Shown: positions 1-8,933, numbered from the stretch's first letter. The stretch is 64,000 nt of DNA from Sphingobium_A sp965228065 (GCA_965228065.1 OZ245788.1:6386001-6450000), one strand, 5' to 3'. Notes: a model not told the origin generated them from the sequence alone. Translations and numbers: made by a program.

Positions 1-258
1 GGCTATCGCGCCGAACGGATAGAGACAGTGGGCCGCTTCGCCTCGTCGCCGGGCATGGTCTCCGAAACTTTCATGCTGGTGCGCGCGCACGGACTGGAAA
101 AGGTAAGCGAAGGCGGCGGCGTCGAGGGCGAAAACATCACCGTCCACCGGGTGAATCTGGTCGACATCGCGGACTTCATTGCGTCCAAGCGCGCCGAGGG
201 CTGCATGATGGATGTGCGGATGTTGACCCTTTTGGGGCCGGGGCTTTTGGGGGCCTGA
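1..258 (+). CDS. NUDIX hydrolase, C-terminal part (ADP-ribose pyrophosphatase-like)
   Basis: The left edge of the window cuts this gene. Frame 1 is open from base 1 to the TGA at 256-258 and gives about 85 residues. The segment ASSPGMVSE followed by a variable stretch and then ENITVH resembles the C-terminal half of ADP-ribose pyrophosphatases of the NUDIX family, where a 'SPG.S.E' turn follows the NUDIX box and an 'E.I.V' strand leads into the last helix. The NUDIX box itself would lie upstream, outside the window, so catalytic residues cannot be checked. The family hydrolyses nucleoside diphosphate-linked compounds such as ADP-ribose in the cytoplasm. The assignment rests on the tail only. 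A long inverted repeat follows the gene. Confidence 0.6.
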   Translation, partial: GYRAERIETVGRFASSPGMVSETFMLVRAHGLEKVSEGGGVEGENITVHRVNLVDIADFIASKRAEGCMMDVRMLTLLGPGLLGA

Positions 259-305
259 TCGCGCCGCGCCGGCCGCGAAAGGCGCGATCTGCTCTCAACT
301 ACCAT

Positions 306-391
306 GTCATTCCCGCGAAAGCGGGAATCCCGCTTTTCCGTGAAGCATCAGAAAGAAGAAGAAGCGGGATTCCCGCTTTCGCGGGAATGAC
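306..391. repeat. Perfect 30-bp inverted repeat (REP-like palindrome)
   Basis: The arms 306-335 and 362-391 are exact reverse complements, each starting from a GTCATTCCCGCGAAAGCGGG core, separated by a 26-base spacer. The core is itself palindromic. This type of intergenic palindrome is widespread in Proteobacteria. It lies between the stop of the NUDIX gene and the convergent complex I subunit gene, so it may serve as a bidirectional transcription end or mRNA stabiliser. Bases 259-419 hold nothing else that I recognise. Confidence 0.85.
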
Positions 392-419
392 ACTGTAGGG
401 GCGGCGTCAACCGAACCCG

Positions 420-698
420 TTACCGGAAATTATCCGCGTATGTCTGAAGCTTCAGCGTGCGGCCCGGCGCAGGCACGACATGGCAGGCGATCCCCTCGCG
501 ATCGGCATAGGCCTTGGCCGCCTCCGCACTGGGGAAGCTCAGCTTCACCTGCTCGCGCGTATCGCCCGAGCCTGCCCAGCCCATCAGCGGATCGGGCCGC
601 TTGCGCTCTGCGGGTTCAAATTCGAGCACCCAGCTTTGCGTCCGCGCCTTGCCCGACTGCATCGCGTTCTTGGGAAGCTGGTAAATCCGTGCGGCCAT
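420..698 (-). CDS. ETC complex I subunit, NDUFS4-like
   Basis: This 92-residue protein starts MAARIYQLP and ends in a basic, aromatic tail. It matches the 'ETC complex I subunit conserved region' family, the bacterial counterpart of mitochondrial NDUFS4, found as a stand-alone gene in alphaproteobacteria. It is expected to be a peripheral subunit of NADH:ubiquinone oxidoreductase on the cytoplasmic side. The segments WVLEFEP and the WAGS/DTR/Q turn followed by the 'F.S.E.A..YA.R.G' helix are the recognisable parts. I chose the ATG at 696-698, which has a purine-rich GAGGGC upstream; an in-frame ATG at 752 would add 18 unconserved residues and overlap hrpB. It lies just downstream of hrpB on the same strand. 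Confidence 0.85.
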   Translation of the reverse strand: MAARIYQLPKNAMQSGKARTQSWVLEFEPAERKRPDPLMGWAGSGDTREQVKLSFPSAEAAKAYADREGIACHVVPAPGRTLKLQTYADNFR

Positions 699-748
699 CT
701 GTCTGCCCTCTTGTCCTGCCCCGCCATTACACATGGAGGGGTGCGGCT

Positions 749-3196
749 TCAACGCCGCGCATCGGCCCTTTTTGTCCTGAGCGTCGCGCCGGCCGATGCC
801 GGATCCTCCGGCCAGGGATGTCGGGGATAGCGCCCGCGCATTTCCTTGGCGACCGCAACCCAGCTTCCCGTCCAGAATCCCGGCAGATCGCGGGTGGTCT
901 GGATTGGCCGGCCGGCCGGCGAGGTCAGGCTCAGCACCAGCGGCACACCCGCGGCCATCGGATGTTCGGACAGGCCGAACAGCGCCTGGACACGAACCGT
1001 CACCGTCGGCCCCGCCTCCGCTTCATAATCGATCGCATGATGACTGCCCGCCGGGCTGGCAAATTCGGCGGGCGCCAGCGAATCGACGCGTTTGCGCCCA
1101 TCCCAACCAAGCAGCGAATCAAGTGTGCCCGACAGTGAAGCGACATCGATGTCCGACAGCCGTCGTTTGCCCGTCACCAGCGGCGCCAGCCATTCATCCA
1201 GATTGCCCGTCAGTGCCTCATCGGACAGGTCGGGCAGATCGGGCGTAAACCGCCGGGCAAAGCCTGCGCGGCGGCGCAATGAGCGGGCATTCTCGCTCCA
1301 CGGCAGCAAATTGAGTCCATGCAGCCGAACGCCTTCGACAAGGGCTGTGGCGATCGCCTGCGGATCCGCCTTGGCATCCTGCCCCTTGGCAAGCTGGATC
1401 GCACCCAACCACTTGCCCTGCGTCGTCCGCACCCCGCCCGTCGCGGGATCGAAGATCACATGCGCGCCGCTCTCGATCCGGTTGCCGAACAGCGACTCGA
1501 TCGTCGCGAAATCGATCGGTGCGGCCGACAGGATGCGTGCCCCTTGTGCAGCCCCCTGAATCTCCGCAACCGCCAGCCACTCCTCGCGGGCCAACGGCGA
1601 GGTCGGATCGAGCCGGAACCCCCGCCCGCCCACCGAAATCCAGTCGGCACCATCGTTACCGCGGCGTTTCGACAGTCGATCGGGAAAGGCGAGTGCCAGG
1701 CAAGCGCCAATCTCACCCTCGCCGCCGGACCGACCACCCGCCAGCTTCGCCCAGCGGTCCGCCAGTTTCCGTCCGGCCTCGGCGCGCTGACCGCGTTCAC
1801 CGCGCCAGCGCCGTCGACGCAATTCCAGATCGGCATCCTGGCCGCCCAGTCCGCGTTCCGACAGCAGCACCGCGACCTCGGCGGCAAGCCGCCCCCACCC
1901 GCGTTCGCCCGCCTCCAGCAGCATATGCGCAAGGCGTGGCGGCATGGGCAGCTTGGCAAGTGCTGCGCCGTGGCGCGTCGGCCGGCCATCGTCATCGAGC
2001 GCACCAAGCGTGCGCAGCCGCCTGCGCGCTTCCGAAATCGCGGCATCGGGCGGCGGGTCGAGCCACGCCAGGCTGCGCGGATCGCTGACACCCCATAGGG
2101 CGCAGTCGAGCAGCAATGGCGACAGATCGGCCTCGAGAATTTCCGGCGGATCAAAACGCGGCAGCCCGGCGGTCGCCGCCTCCTCCCACAATCGGATCGC
2201 GACACCGGGCGCCTGGCGTGCCGCGCGACCAGCGCGCTGCGTCACCGATGCCTGGCTGGCCCGTTCGGTGACGAGCCGCGTCATGCCCGCCGCCCGGTCG
2301 TAACGCGGCCGACGCGCCAGGCCCGAATCGACGACCACGCGAACGCCGTCGAGCGTCAGGCTGGTCTCCGCAATGCTGGTCGCCAGCACCAGCTTGCGCC
2401 GCCCCGCTGGCCCGCCCGCGATCGCGGCGCGCTGCGCGCCGGGATCGAGCGTCCCGTGCAATTTGTGAAGATCGACATCGGCGGGAAGCCCGGTCAATCG
2501 CTCGGCTGTACGTTCGATCTCCGCGACGCCGGGCAGGAAGGCGAGCACCCCGCCCTGCTCCTCGGCCAGCGCACGCCGGATCGCCGCCGCCATCTCGTCC
2601 TCGATCCGTGCCTCCGCGCGCCGGCCGATATGGCGCAGCGTCAATGGGTGGCTGCGGCCTTCGCTCTCGATCACCGGGGCATCGCCCAGCAACGCGGAGA
2701 AACGCGCGCCGTCGAGCGTGGCGGACATGGCGACCAAACGAAGATCGGGCCGAAGCCCACCCTGCGCGTCTCGCGCCAGTGCCAAGCCGAAATCGCTGTC
2801 GAGGCTGCGCTCGTGAACCTCGTCGAACAGCACGGCGGATATGCCGGGCAGTTCGGGATCGGCCTGGATACGGTTGCGGAAGATGCCCTCGGTCAGCACC
2901 AGCACCCGCGTTGCCGCCGACTGCCGGCTGTCCATCCGCGTCGCATAGCCGATCGTGCCGCCCACCGATTCGCCGGCAAGCTGCGCCATCCGCTCAGCCG
3001 CGGCGCGCGCGGCCAGCCGGCGAGGCGACAGCAACAGGATCTGGCCGGTGCACCAGGGCTCGGCGAGCAATGCGGGCGCAACCGCCGTGGTCTTGCCCGC
3101 ACCCGGTGGCGCAACCAGCACCGCATTGGGCGCATCGCGCAATGCGGCGAGCAATGCCGGCAGAACAGCGTGGATCGGCAGGTCGGGCGTGTCCAT
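749..3196 (-). CDS. hrpB: ATP-dependent helicase HrpB
   Basis: This is an 815-residue DEAH-box helicase of the HrpB family, the usual length for the family. The Walker A motif GAGKTT is at residues 32-37, the Walker B box DEVH at about 125-128 and the SAT motif at about 158-160. The helicase C domain with QRAGRAAR follows near residue 320, then the HA2-like and HrpB-specific C-terminal domains. The family is thought to act on RNA or nucleoprotein complexes in the cytoplasm; its physiological substrate is poorly defined. The ATG follows directly after the stop codon of the upstream DUF1801 gene with no gap, so the two are probably co-transcribed and translationally coupled. Confidence 0.93.
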   Translation of the reverse strand: MDTPDLPIHAVLPALLAALRDAPNAVLVAPPGAGKTTAVAPALLAEPWCTGQILLLSPRRLAARAAAERMAQLAGESVGGTIGYATRMDSRQSAATRVLVLTEGIFRNRIQADPELPGISAVLFDEVHERSLDSDFGLALARDAQGGLRPDLRLVAMSATLDGARFSALLGDAPVIESEGRSHPLTLRHIGRRAEARIEDEMAAAIRRALAEEQGGVLAFLPGVAEIERTAERLTGLPADVDLHKLHGTLDPGAQRAAIAGGPAGRRKLVLATSIAETSLTLDGVRVVVDSGLARRPRYDRAAGMTRLVTERASQASVTQRAGRAARQAPGVAIRLWEEAATAGLPRFDPPEILEADLSPLLLDCALWGVSDPRSLAWLDPPPDAAISEARRRLRTLGALDDDGRPTRHGAALAKLPMPPRLAHMLLEAGERGWGRLAAEVAVLLSERGLGGQDADLELRRRRWRGERGQRAEAGRKLADRWAKLAGGRSGGEGEIGACLALAFPDRLSKRRGNDGADWISVGGRGFRLDPTSPLAREEWLAVAEIQGAAQGARILSAAPIDFATIESLFGNRIESGAHVIFDPATGGVRTTQGKWLGAIQLAKGQDAKADPQAIATALVEGVRLHGLNLLPWSENARSLRRRAGFARRFTPDLPDLSDEALTGNLDEWLAPLVTGKRRLSDIDVASLSGTLDSLLGWDGRKRVDSLAPAEFASPAGSHHAIDYEAEAGPTVTVRVQALFGLSEHPMAAGVPLVLSLTSPAGRPIQTTRDLPGFWTGSWVAVAKEMRGRYPRHPWPEDPASAGATLRTKRADARR

Positions 3197-3589
3197 TCAG
3201 CCCGCCGTCGCGGCTTTCGTGGGATCACCCAGTTCGACATTGAGCGCGGCAGCAGCAGCGGCGAGCCGCGTCACCAGTGCCGGATCGACCGCCGTCGCTT
3301 CCGTCATGACCAGATTGCCGAGTTCATATTTCCCGCTCGGCCGGATCCGCGGATCGAGATGCACCAGCCGCTTGCCGCGCCAGAAGCCCAGCAGCACGCG
3401 ATGATCCTCCGCGCGGATCAGCAAACACAGTCCGTTCGAAACGAAGACCAGATTGCCCCATTTGATGATCTCGTCGAAATCGGCGCCGGCATTGACCGCG
3501 ACACGCAGCATCTCGACGCGGGTCCGCTGCCAGCCCGTCAGCGCGGCGACATAGGCGTCGGGACTTGCCGCCGCCGTGCCGCGCATCAT
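3197..3589 (-). CDS. DUF1801 domain protein
   Basis: This 130-residue soluble protein carries the DUF1801 (YdhG/YjdI-like) fold. After the opening helix, the pattern 'ADFDEIIKWGNLVF' is followed by the CLLIRAEDHRVLLGFWRG strand pair and a C-terminal 'KYELGNLVM' segment, as is typical of the family. The biochemical role of DUF1801 proteins is not established. The gene is on the minus strand between the polyprenyl synthase gene (11-base gap) and hrpB (0-base gap) and is likely part of the same transcript. Two adjacent ATG codons are possible starts; I used the outer one. Confidence 0.8.
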   Translation of the reverse strand: MMRGTAAASPDAYVAALTGWQRTRVEMLRVAVNAGADFDEIIKWGNLVFVSNGLCLLIRAEDHRVLLGFWRGKRLVHLDPRIRPSGKYELGNLVMTEATAVDPALVTRLAAAAAALNVELGDPTKAATAG

Positions 3590-3600
3590 CGCGCCCGGCC

Positions 3601-4617
3601 TCAGTAAGCCCGCGCGATCGCGAACTCGACCGCCTCGACGAGCGCTGCCTTGGCCTGGCTCGCCGGGAAGGGTCCGAGTGCGTCGATCGCACGCTGGCCG
3701 TAATGGCGTGCGCGCTGCAGCGTGTCGGCAATCGCGCCGGTGCTTTCGAGCAATCCGGTCGCATGCGCGAGATCGGCGTCGGTGATGCGGTGGCCATGCA
3801 TGGCGTCGCGCCAGAATTTACGATCTTCGTCGCTGCCGCGCGCATGAGCCAGAATCACGGGCAGGGTCACCTTGCCGTCGCGGAAATCGTCGCCGACCCC
3901 CTTGCCCATCGTTTCTTCGTCGGACGAATAGTCGATGGCATCGTCGACCAGCTGGAATGCGATGCCAAGGTTGCGGCCATAGGCGTCGAGCGCCTCTTCC
4001 TCGGCCTCGTTGCGTTCGGCGACGACCGCCGCAATCCGGCAGGCGGCCGCGAACAACGCCGCGGTCTTGGCACCGATGATATCGAGATAGCGATCCTCGC
4101 GCGTCTCCACCTGACGCTGCGCGGTGAGCTGGTTCACTTCGCCTTCCGCAATCACCGCCGAGGCGTTGGACAGGATGCGCAGCACCTTGAGGCTACCGTC
4201 CTCGACCATCAGCTCGAACGAGCGGCTGAACAGGAAATCGCCGACCAGCACGCTCGCGGGATTGCCCCAGATCATGTTGGCCGTGCGCCGCCCACGGCGC
4301 AGATCCGATCCGTCGACGACATCGTCATGCAGCAATGTGGCGGTGTGGATGAACTCGACACAGGCCGCCAGCTTGTGCTGCCGCGTGCCCGCATAATCGA
4401 GCATCCGCGCGCAGGCGAGCGTCAGCATCGGCCGCATCCGCTTGCCCCCGCCCGCGATCAGATGACCGGCAAGCTCGGGGATCAATGGGATGTCCGACTG
4501 CATCCGCGCCAGGATCACGCTGTTCACCTGATTCAGGTCGCCGGCGACGATCGCCATCATCGGCTCGAGCGAAGGAACGCGGCCGGATGGCGCGAGGCGG
4601 TGGATGGTCGCTGACAT
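3601..4617 (-). CDS. ispB: Long-chain polyprenyl diphosphate synthase (octaprenyl type)
   Basis: This trans-isoprenyl diphosphate synthase has about 338 residues from the chosen ATG at 4615-4617. The first aspartate-rich motif DDVVD is at residues 98-102 and the second, DDAID, is near 225; both bind Mg-diphosphate. The GGGKRMRP segment near residue 57 is the isopentenyl diphosphate site. The enzyme builds the side chain of ubiquinone by repeated addition of isopentenyl diphosphate to farnesyl diphosphate. The chain length, octaprenyl or decaprenyl (the latter common in sphingomonads as Q-10), cannot be fixed by eye. An upstream in-frame ATG at 4716 would collide with the ribosome binding site of the divergent chorismate mutase gene and is unlikely. 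Confidence 0.9.
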   Translation of the reverse strand: MSATIHRLAPSGRVPSLEPMMAIVAGDLNQVNSVILARMQSDIPLIPELAGHLIAGGGKRMRPMLTLACARMLDYAGTRQHKLAACVEFIHTATLLHDDVVDGSDLRRGRRTANMIWGNPASVLVGDFLFSRSFELMVEDGSLKVLRILSNASAVIAEGEVNQLTAQRQVETREDRYLDIIGAKTAALFAAACRIAAVVAERNEAEEEALDAYGRNLGIAFQLVDDAIDYSSDEETMGKGVGDDFRDGKVTLPVILAHARGSDEDRKFWRDAMHGHRITDADLAHATGLLESTGAIADTLQRARHYGQRAIDALGPFPASQAKAALVEAVEFAIARAY

Positions 4618-4714
4618 GCGGCGCGATGTGGCGCGGAGCGCCGCGATATGCAAGCAATATGGCCTTGCTTTCGCGGCCGGCTCCCCCGAAAAGCCGACCG
4701 GACAGGGAGGCTCC

Positions 4715-4996
4715 ATGACTGACGACCGGCTGACGCGCTATCGCGAGAGCATCGACAATATCGACGCGGCACTCGTCTTCATGCTGGCAGAGCGCTTCAA
4801 GGTCACCCAGGCCGTGGGCGAATACAAGGCGCAAACCGGCCTTCCGCCGGCCGACCCCGGCCGCGAGGAGCGCCAGATCGCGCGACTGCGCGCGCTTGCG
4901 CAGCAAGCGAATCTCGATCCCGACTTCACCGAAAAATTCCTGCGTTTCATCATCGACGAAGTGATCCGCCATCATCAGGGCATGCAGGCCGGCTGA
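4715..4996 (+). CDS. Chorismate mutase, AroQ class
   Basis: This 93-residue all-helical protein belongs to the AroQ class and converts chorismate to prephenate for phenylalanine and tyrosine synthesis. The pattern 'R..IDNID..LV.ML.ERF..T..VG.YK' in the first helix, then 'R...Q..RLR' and a C-terminal 'F...I..EVI..H' helix are the family hallmarks. Arg and Lys residues expected in the active site are present. The ATG at 4715 has a strong GGGAGG six bases upstream, which decides the start. It is divergent from the polyprenyl synthase gene and 7 bases upstream of an ABC transporter gene on the same strand. Confidence 0.9.
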   Translation: MTDDRLTRYRESIDNIDAALVFMLAERFKVTQAVGEYKAQTGLPPADPGREERQIARLRALAQQANLDPDFTEKFLRFIIDEVIRHHQGMQAG

Positions 4997-5003
4997 CCGG
5001 CGA

Positions 5004-5885
5004 ATGACCGCCGCACCGGTCATCGAAGCCCGCGCGGTCGCGAAACGCTACGGCGCCGTCACCGCGCTTGCCGGCCTCGACCTGCATGTGCCCGCAGGTG
5101 GGGTGTTCGGCCTGCTCGGCCCCAATGGCGCGGGCAAATCAACATTGCTCAGGATCATATTGGGCCTGGTGCGTCCAAGTGCCGGCGAAATCGCATTGTT
5201 CGGCGGCCCGGCGACTCCGTCCGCGCTCCGCCGCGTCGGTGGCTTCATCGAGTCGCCACGTTTCCATCCCTATCTGACCGCCACCCAGACCCTGCGCAGC
5301 GTCGCGTTGACCACGGGGATCGCGGACGCCGATGCCGAACGACTGCTGGATCGCGTCGGGCTGACCGAGGCCGCGCATCGCCGGGTCGACGGGTTCTCGC
5401 TTGGGATGAAGCAGCGGCTGGGCATTGCCTGCGCATTGATCGGATCGCCGGAGCTGGTAATCCTGGACGAACCCACCAACGGCATGGACCCGGCGGGCAT
5501 CCAGGATATTCGCGGGCTGGTGCGGACGATCGCCGATCGCGACGGTGCGACCGTGCTGCTGTCGAGCCATCTTCTCGACGAGGTTCAGCGCATCTGCGAC
5601 CGCGTGGCGATACTCGATCGCGGCCGACTGGTCACCAGCGGGCCGATCGGCGACCTGATCGGATCGGGTGAGACCCTCCGGATTTCGGCGACGCCGGTCG
5701 AACAGGTGCTCGCCATCGCCGGCGGCAATGCCCGCCGCGACGGTGATTCGGTGCTGGTCCCGCTTGCGCGCGCCGATGCGCCCGCACTCGTCGCTGCGCT
5801 GGTCGGCGCGGGTGTCGCGGTGGAGGAGCTTCGCTGGGTACGGGGCGATCTGGAAAGCCTGTTCTTCGAAAGCACAAGCCGATGA
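5004..5885 (+). CDS. ABC-2 type exporter, ATP-binding protein
   Basis: This 293-residue ATPase drives a two-gene ABC-2 system. Walker A GPNGAGKST is at residues 39-47. Walker B is LVILDEPTNGMDP, followed by an SSHLLDE switch. The signature is degenerate (SLGMKQ rather than LSGGQ), as is usual in the bacitracin/lantibiotic-type subgroup. The C-terminal ~80 residues are the accessory domain typical of this subgroup. The gene overlaps the start of the permease gene by 4 bases (ATGA), indicating translational coupling. The substrate cannot be inferred; peptides or hydrophobic compounds are exported by many relatives. Confidence 0.88.
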   Translation: MTAAPVIEARAVAKRYGAVTALAGLDLHVPAGGVFGLLGPNGAGKSTLLRIILGLVRPSAGEIALFGGPATPSALRRVGGFIESPRFHPYLTATQTLRSVALTTGIADADAERLLDRVGLTEAAHRRVDGFSLGMKQRLGIACALIGSPELVILDEPTNGMDPAGIQDIRGLVRTIADRDGATVLLSSHLLDEVQRICDRVAILDRGRLVTSGPIGDLIGSGETLRISATPVEQVLAIAGGNARRDGDSVLVPLARADAPALVAALVGAGVAVEELRWVRGDLESLFFESTSR

Positions 5886-6685
5886 TGCTGCGCCAGGCCA
5901 TTTCGGCAGAGGCCTATCGCGCGGTGCGCAACCCTCGCGCATTGTTCTGGGCCTATGCGCTGGTGCCGCTGTTCATGCTGATCTTCGGGCTGGGCATCGA
6001 ACTCGCGGTCAGGATCGAGACGCGATCGGCGATCCCGCCGGTCGAGCCACTGCGGTTGGCGATCCGCTCGCTCGGTGCGGGCGGCAATCCGGTTGCACAG
6101 CTTTTCTACGCGATCGGTGCGGCCGCGCTCGTCGCAAACGAATATCGATGGGAAAGCTGGCGGCTGATCGCACCGCGCAACACGCGCCCCAACCTGATCC
6201 TCGCCAAATATGCCGTCTATCTGTGCTGCGCCGCGATCAGCCTGGCGGCGATCATCGGCGTCGAATTCATCTCGACGCTGGCGGGCGCGGCAATCAATGG
6301 CGCGCCGGTGGCATGGACGGTTGCCGGCGCACCGGGCTGGCCCGGGCTCGCCGCCGCCTGGGCCGCATCATTTGCCGAACTCGCCGCGCTGGGCGCCATC
6401 GCGATGGCGGGTGCGGTGGCCACGCGCTCGCTGCTCGGCGGCGCCATGCCAATCTTCCTGTTCTCGCTCGGCCAGTCGCTGCTGCTCGCCTTCGCCCAGC
6501 CGCCGCCCGGCATCAACCGCGCGATCCTGCTTCCGGTCCAGGCCGGGGACATCATGCGCGCCTGGGCCCAGGGTGGCGCGGGCATCGGCGCCCTGGCCGG
6601 CGCTGCCGTGCTGCTGGCATGGACGATCCTATTTCTGGTCGCGGCCATCGCCCTGTTCGCCCGGCAGGATCTGTCGCGCGAATGA
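5882..6685 (+). CDS. ABC-2 type transporter permease
   Basis: This 267-residue integral membrane protein has about six hydrophobic segments, starting with FWAYALVPLFMLIFGLGI near the N-terminus and ending with the segment around residues 235-260. The 'RWESWRLIAPRNTRPNLILAKY' style loop after the second segment resembles ABC-2 permeases of bacitracin or lantibiotic exporters. It pairs with the ATPase gene it overlaps by 4 bases. It ends 3 bases before the stop codon of the convergent histidine kinase gene. Substrate unknown. Confidence 0.82.
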   Translation: MMLRQAISAEAYRAVRNPRALFWAYALVPLFMLIFGLGIELAVRIETRSAIPPVEPLRLAIRSLGAGGNPVAQLFYAIGAAALVANEYRWESWRLIAPRNTRPNLILAKYAVYLCCAAISLAAIIGVEFISTLAGAAINGAPVAWTVAGAPGWPGLAAAWAASFAELAALGAIAMAGAVATRSLLGGAMPIFLFSLGQSLLLAFAQPPPGINRAILLPVQAGDIMRAWAQGGAGIGALAGAAVLLAWTILFLVAAIALFARQDLSRE

Positions 6686-6688
6686 CGG

Positions 6689-8092
6689 TCAGGCGGCGAT
6701 GGGAAGCCTGAGCCGCACCATCAAACCGCCGAGATCCTCGCTTTCATCGAGCAAGACGGCACCGCCATAGATTTCCGCCACGTCACGAACGATGGCGAGC
6801 CCCAGCCCGGTTCCGGGTTTGCCGGTATCCAGCCTAACGCCGCGATCGAAGATGCGCTGACGCTCACCCTCCGGAATGCCGGGGCCATCATCCTCGACCA
6901 GGCATTCGACATAGCCGCCATTGCGCTGGACGGTCACGAACACACTGCCGCCACCATATTTCGCGGCATTCTCGATCAGATTGCCGAGCATCTCGTCGAC
7001 ATCCTGGCGTTCGGCATGAACAGCCAGTTCGCGATCCCCGTCCATGTCGAAGCGGACATGGGCATAGAGCCTGCCCACCGCACGCTCCACCGCTTCCAGG
7101 CTTTGCCACACGACCGCACGGCTATGCGCATGGCCGCGGCGGCCGACGGCACGGGCGCGGGCGAGATGGTGATCGACCTGGCGGCGCATCGTCGATGCCT
7201 CGCGGATCACCGTTTCGGGCAGATCGGCTGCATGCGCCGTGGCGGCATTCATGATTACGGTGAGCGGGGTCTTGAGCGCATGTGCCAGATTGCCGGCATG
7301 TTCGCGCGCTTCTTCCGCCTGCTTTTCATTGTGCGCGAGCAGCGCGTTGAGTTCCTGGATCAGCGGCTGAACCTCGTCGGGCATCGCTTCCTGAACGCGG
7401 TTGGTGCGCCCAGCCCGCATCGCACCGATCGCCTCACGCAATTTCCTGAGCGGCCACAAGCCATAAAGCGTCTGCAACGCAGCCATGACGATCAGGCCGA
7501 GCCCGAGCAACGCGAAACTGCGCACCAGCGTGCGTCGCAGCGTCTGGATCTGGTCGTCCAGCCCGTCGCGACTCTGGGCAATCTGGAAACGCCAGATCAA
7601 CGGCGAATCGGGAAGCTGGATATCGCGCTCCATCACGCGCAATTTCTGATCGGCGAACTCGTCACTGTCATAGGTATGGATATCGGAATCGCGATGCGGC
7701 GCGCCCATGCGCAACCGCCTGTCCCACAGCGAGCGCGAGGGAAAAGGCTCGACGCCCTTGCCGCTCACTTGCCAATAGAGCCCCGAATTGGGTTCCAGGA
7801 AACGCTGGTCCGCAAGCGGACGGCTGAAGCGAACCTCCCCCACCGGCCCGATCTCGGCCGACGCGATCATCGAATTCAGCACATATTCCATGCCGGAGTC
7901 GAAATTCTGCGTGATCGCTGCGGTCAGCACGCGATCCAGCGCAAAGCCGCCGCCGAGCAGCAGCACCAGAATCCACAGCGCCGCGATACCGATCATCCGC
8001 CGGCTGAGCGAACCCGTGTTGCGCAGTTTGGGTAGCTTCATGGACGAAGCCTGATCTTCAGACACGGGCGATGTCGTCATCCCGGCGCGCAT
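6689..8092 (-). CDS. Sensor histidine kinase (PhoQ-like)
   Basis: This protein of up to 467 residues is a membrane histidine kinase. A first transmembrane segment lies near residues 30-52, then a periplasmic sensor region to about 185, a second segment at about 190-210, and a HAMP region. The phospho-accepting histidine is in NLAHALKTPL, typical of the PhoQ group. The ATP-binding domain shows the N box NLIENAAKYG, the DDGPGIPE G1 box and GTGLGLAIV G2 box. It pairs with the response regulator gene 17 bases upstream on the same strand. In-frame ATG codons at 8092 and 8080 are both possible starts. The signal sensed is unknown; relatives respond to divalent cations, acid or antimicrobial peptides. 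Confidence 0.88.
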   Translation of the reverse strand: MRAGMTTSPVSEDQASSMKLPKLRNTGSLSRRMIGIAALWILVLLLGGGFALDRVLTAAITQNFDSGMEYVLNSMIASAEIGPVGEVRFSRPLADQRFLEPNSGLYWQVSGKGVEPFPSRSLWDRRLRMGAPHRDSDIHTYDSDEFADQKLRVMERDIQLPDSPLIWRFQIAQSRDGLDDQIQTLRRTLVRSFALLGLGLIVMAALQTLYGLWPLRKLREAIGAMRAGRTNRVQEAMPDEVQPLIQELNALLAHNEKQAEEAREHAGNLAHALKTPLTVIMNAATAHAADLPETVIREASTMRRQVDHHLARARAVGRRGHAHSRAVVWQSLEAVERAVGRLYAHVRFDMDGDRELAVHAERQDVDEMLGNLIENAAKYGGGSVFVTVQRNGGYVECLVEDDGPGIPEGERQRIFDRGVRLDTGKPGTGLGLAIVRDVAEIYGGAVLLDESEDLGGLMVRLRLPIAA

Positions 8093-8109
8093 TCAGCATG
8101 GCCGCCCGT

Positions 8110-8775
8110 TCAAGCCTCCGGATCCTCAAGGCTGTAGCCGAGGCCGCGGATCGTGGTGATCACATCGGGGCCCAGTTTCTTGCGGATGCGCGTGACGAAC
8201 ACTTCGATCGTGTTCGAATCGCGATCGAAATCCTGATCATAGATATGTTCGATCAGTTCGGTGCGGCTGACCACCTTGCCCTTGTGATGGAGCAGATAGC
8301 TGAGCAGCTTGTATTCCTGCGCGGTCAGCTTCACCGGCGAACCGGCCAGCGTGACCTTGCCCGATCGCGTGTCGAGGCGGACGTCGCCGGCCACCAGTTC
8401 GGACGATGCGTTGCCCGAAGCGCGACGGATCAGCGCGCGCAACCGCGCGATCAGTTCTTCCGACTGGAAGGGCTTGGCGAGATAATCATCGGCACCGGCG
8501 TCAAGCCCGGCGACCTTGTCCGACCAGCTGTCGCGCGCGGTCAGCACCAGCACCGGCATGACCCTGCCTTCGCGGCGCCAACGGTCGAGCACGGTAAGGC
8601 CGTCGATCTCGGGCAGGCCGAGGTCGAGCACGACCGCGTCATAGCTTTCGGTCGCCCCGAGGAAATGGCCGTCCTCGCCATCGGTGGCGAGATCCACAGC
8701 ATAGCCCGCACCCTCAAGTGTGCTGCGGAGCTGCTGGCCGAGGCTCGGCTCGTCCTCAACGATCAAAACGCGCAT
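8110..8775 (-). CDS. Two-component response regulator, OmpR/PhoP family
   Basis: This 221-residue regulator starts MRVLIVEDEP. The acidic pocket is present in the first ten residues and the phospho-acceptor aspartate lies in VVLDLGLPE; the conserved Thr and Lys follow in VLTARD and YLAKPF. The C-terminal winged helix ends with VTRIRKKLG and TIRGLGY, diagnostic of the OmpR/PhoB class. The ATG at 8773-8775 is preceded by AAGGGGAAGAG, a good ribosome binding site. It is the first gene of the pair with the histidine kinase. The PepSY-like gene upstream on the same strand could be a target or partner of the system. Confidence 0.92.
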   Translation of the reverse strand: MRVLIVEDEPSLGQQLRSTLEGAGYAVDLATDGEDGHFLGATESYDAVVLDLGLPEIDGLTVLDRWRREGRVMPVLVLTARDSWSDKVAGLDAGADDYLAKPFQSEELIARLRALIRRASGNASSELVAGDVRLDTRSGKVTLAGSPVKLTAQEYKLLSYLLHHKGKVVSRTELIEHIYDQDFDRDSNTIEVFVTRIRKKLGPDVITTIRGLGYSLEDPEA

Positions 8776-8822
8776 CTCTTCCCCTTTTGACAGGCTGGCC
8801 ATGTGAGAGGCCGACATTCTAC

Positions 8823-8913
8823 ACCGTTCAGACCGGGCTTGTCGAAGCCCGGCCATTTTCCCTTACACCGGATTCAGGAAAGGCAGGGCTTCGACAAGCC
8901 CGGCCCGAACGGT
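8823..8913. repeat. Imperfect inverted repeat with GGGCTTGTCGAAGCCC cores
   Basis: The arms at 8823-8850 and 8886-8913 are near-perfect inverted copies of about 28 bases (ACCGTTCAGACCGGGCTTGT... against the reverse complement), with only two mismatches. Each arm contains a nearly palindromic GGGCTTGTCGAAGCCC. Such 'CTTGTCGAAG' repeats are a recurrent intergenic family in high-GC Proteobacteria. The element lies between the PepSY-like gene and the response regulator gene, where it could end or attenuate the transcript from the former. Confidence 0.75.
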
Positions 8914-8933
8914 GCGGGGTTCAAATTCATTGC

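Noticed and set aside
749..3196. Several long plus-strand open frames opposite hrpB
   Set aside because: They are Arg/Pro/Ala-rich shadows caused by high GC, lack family similarity and lie opposite a well-supported gene.
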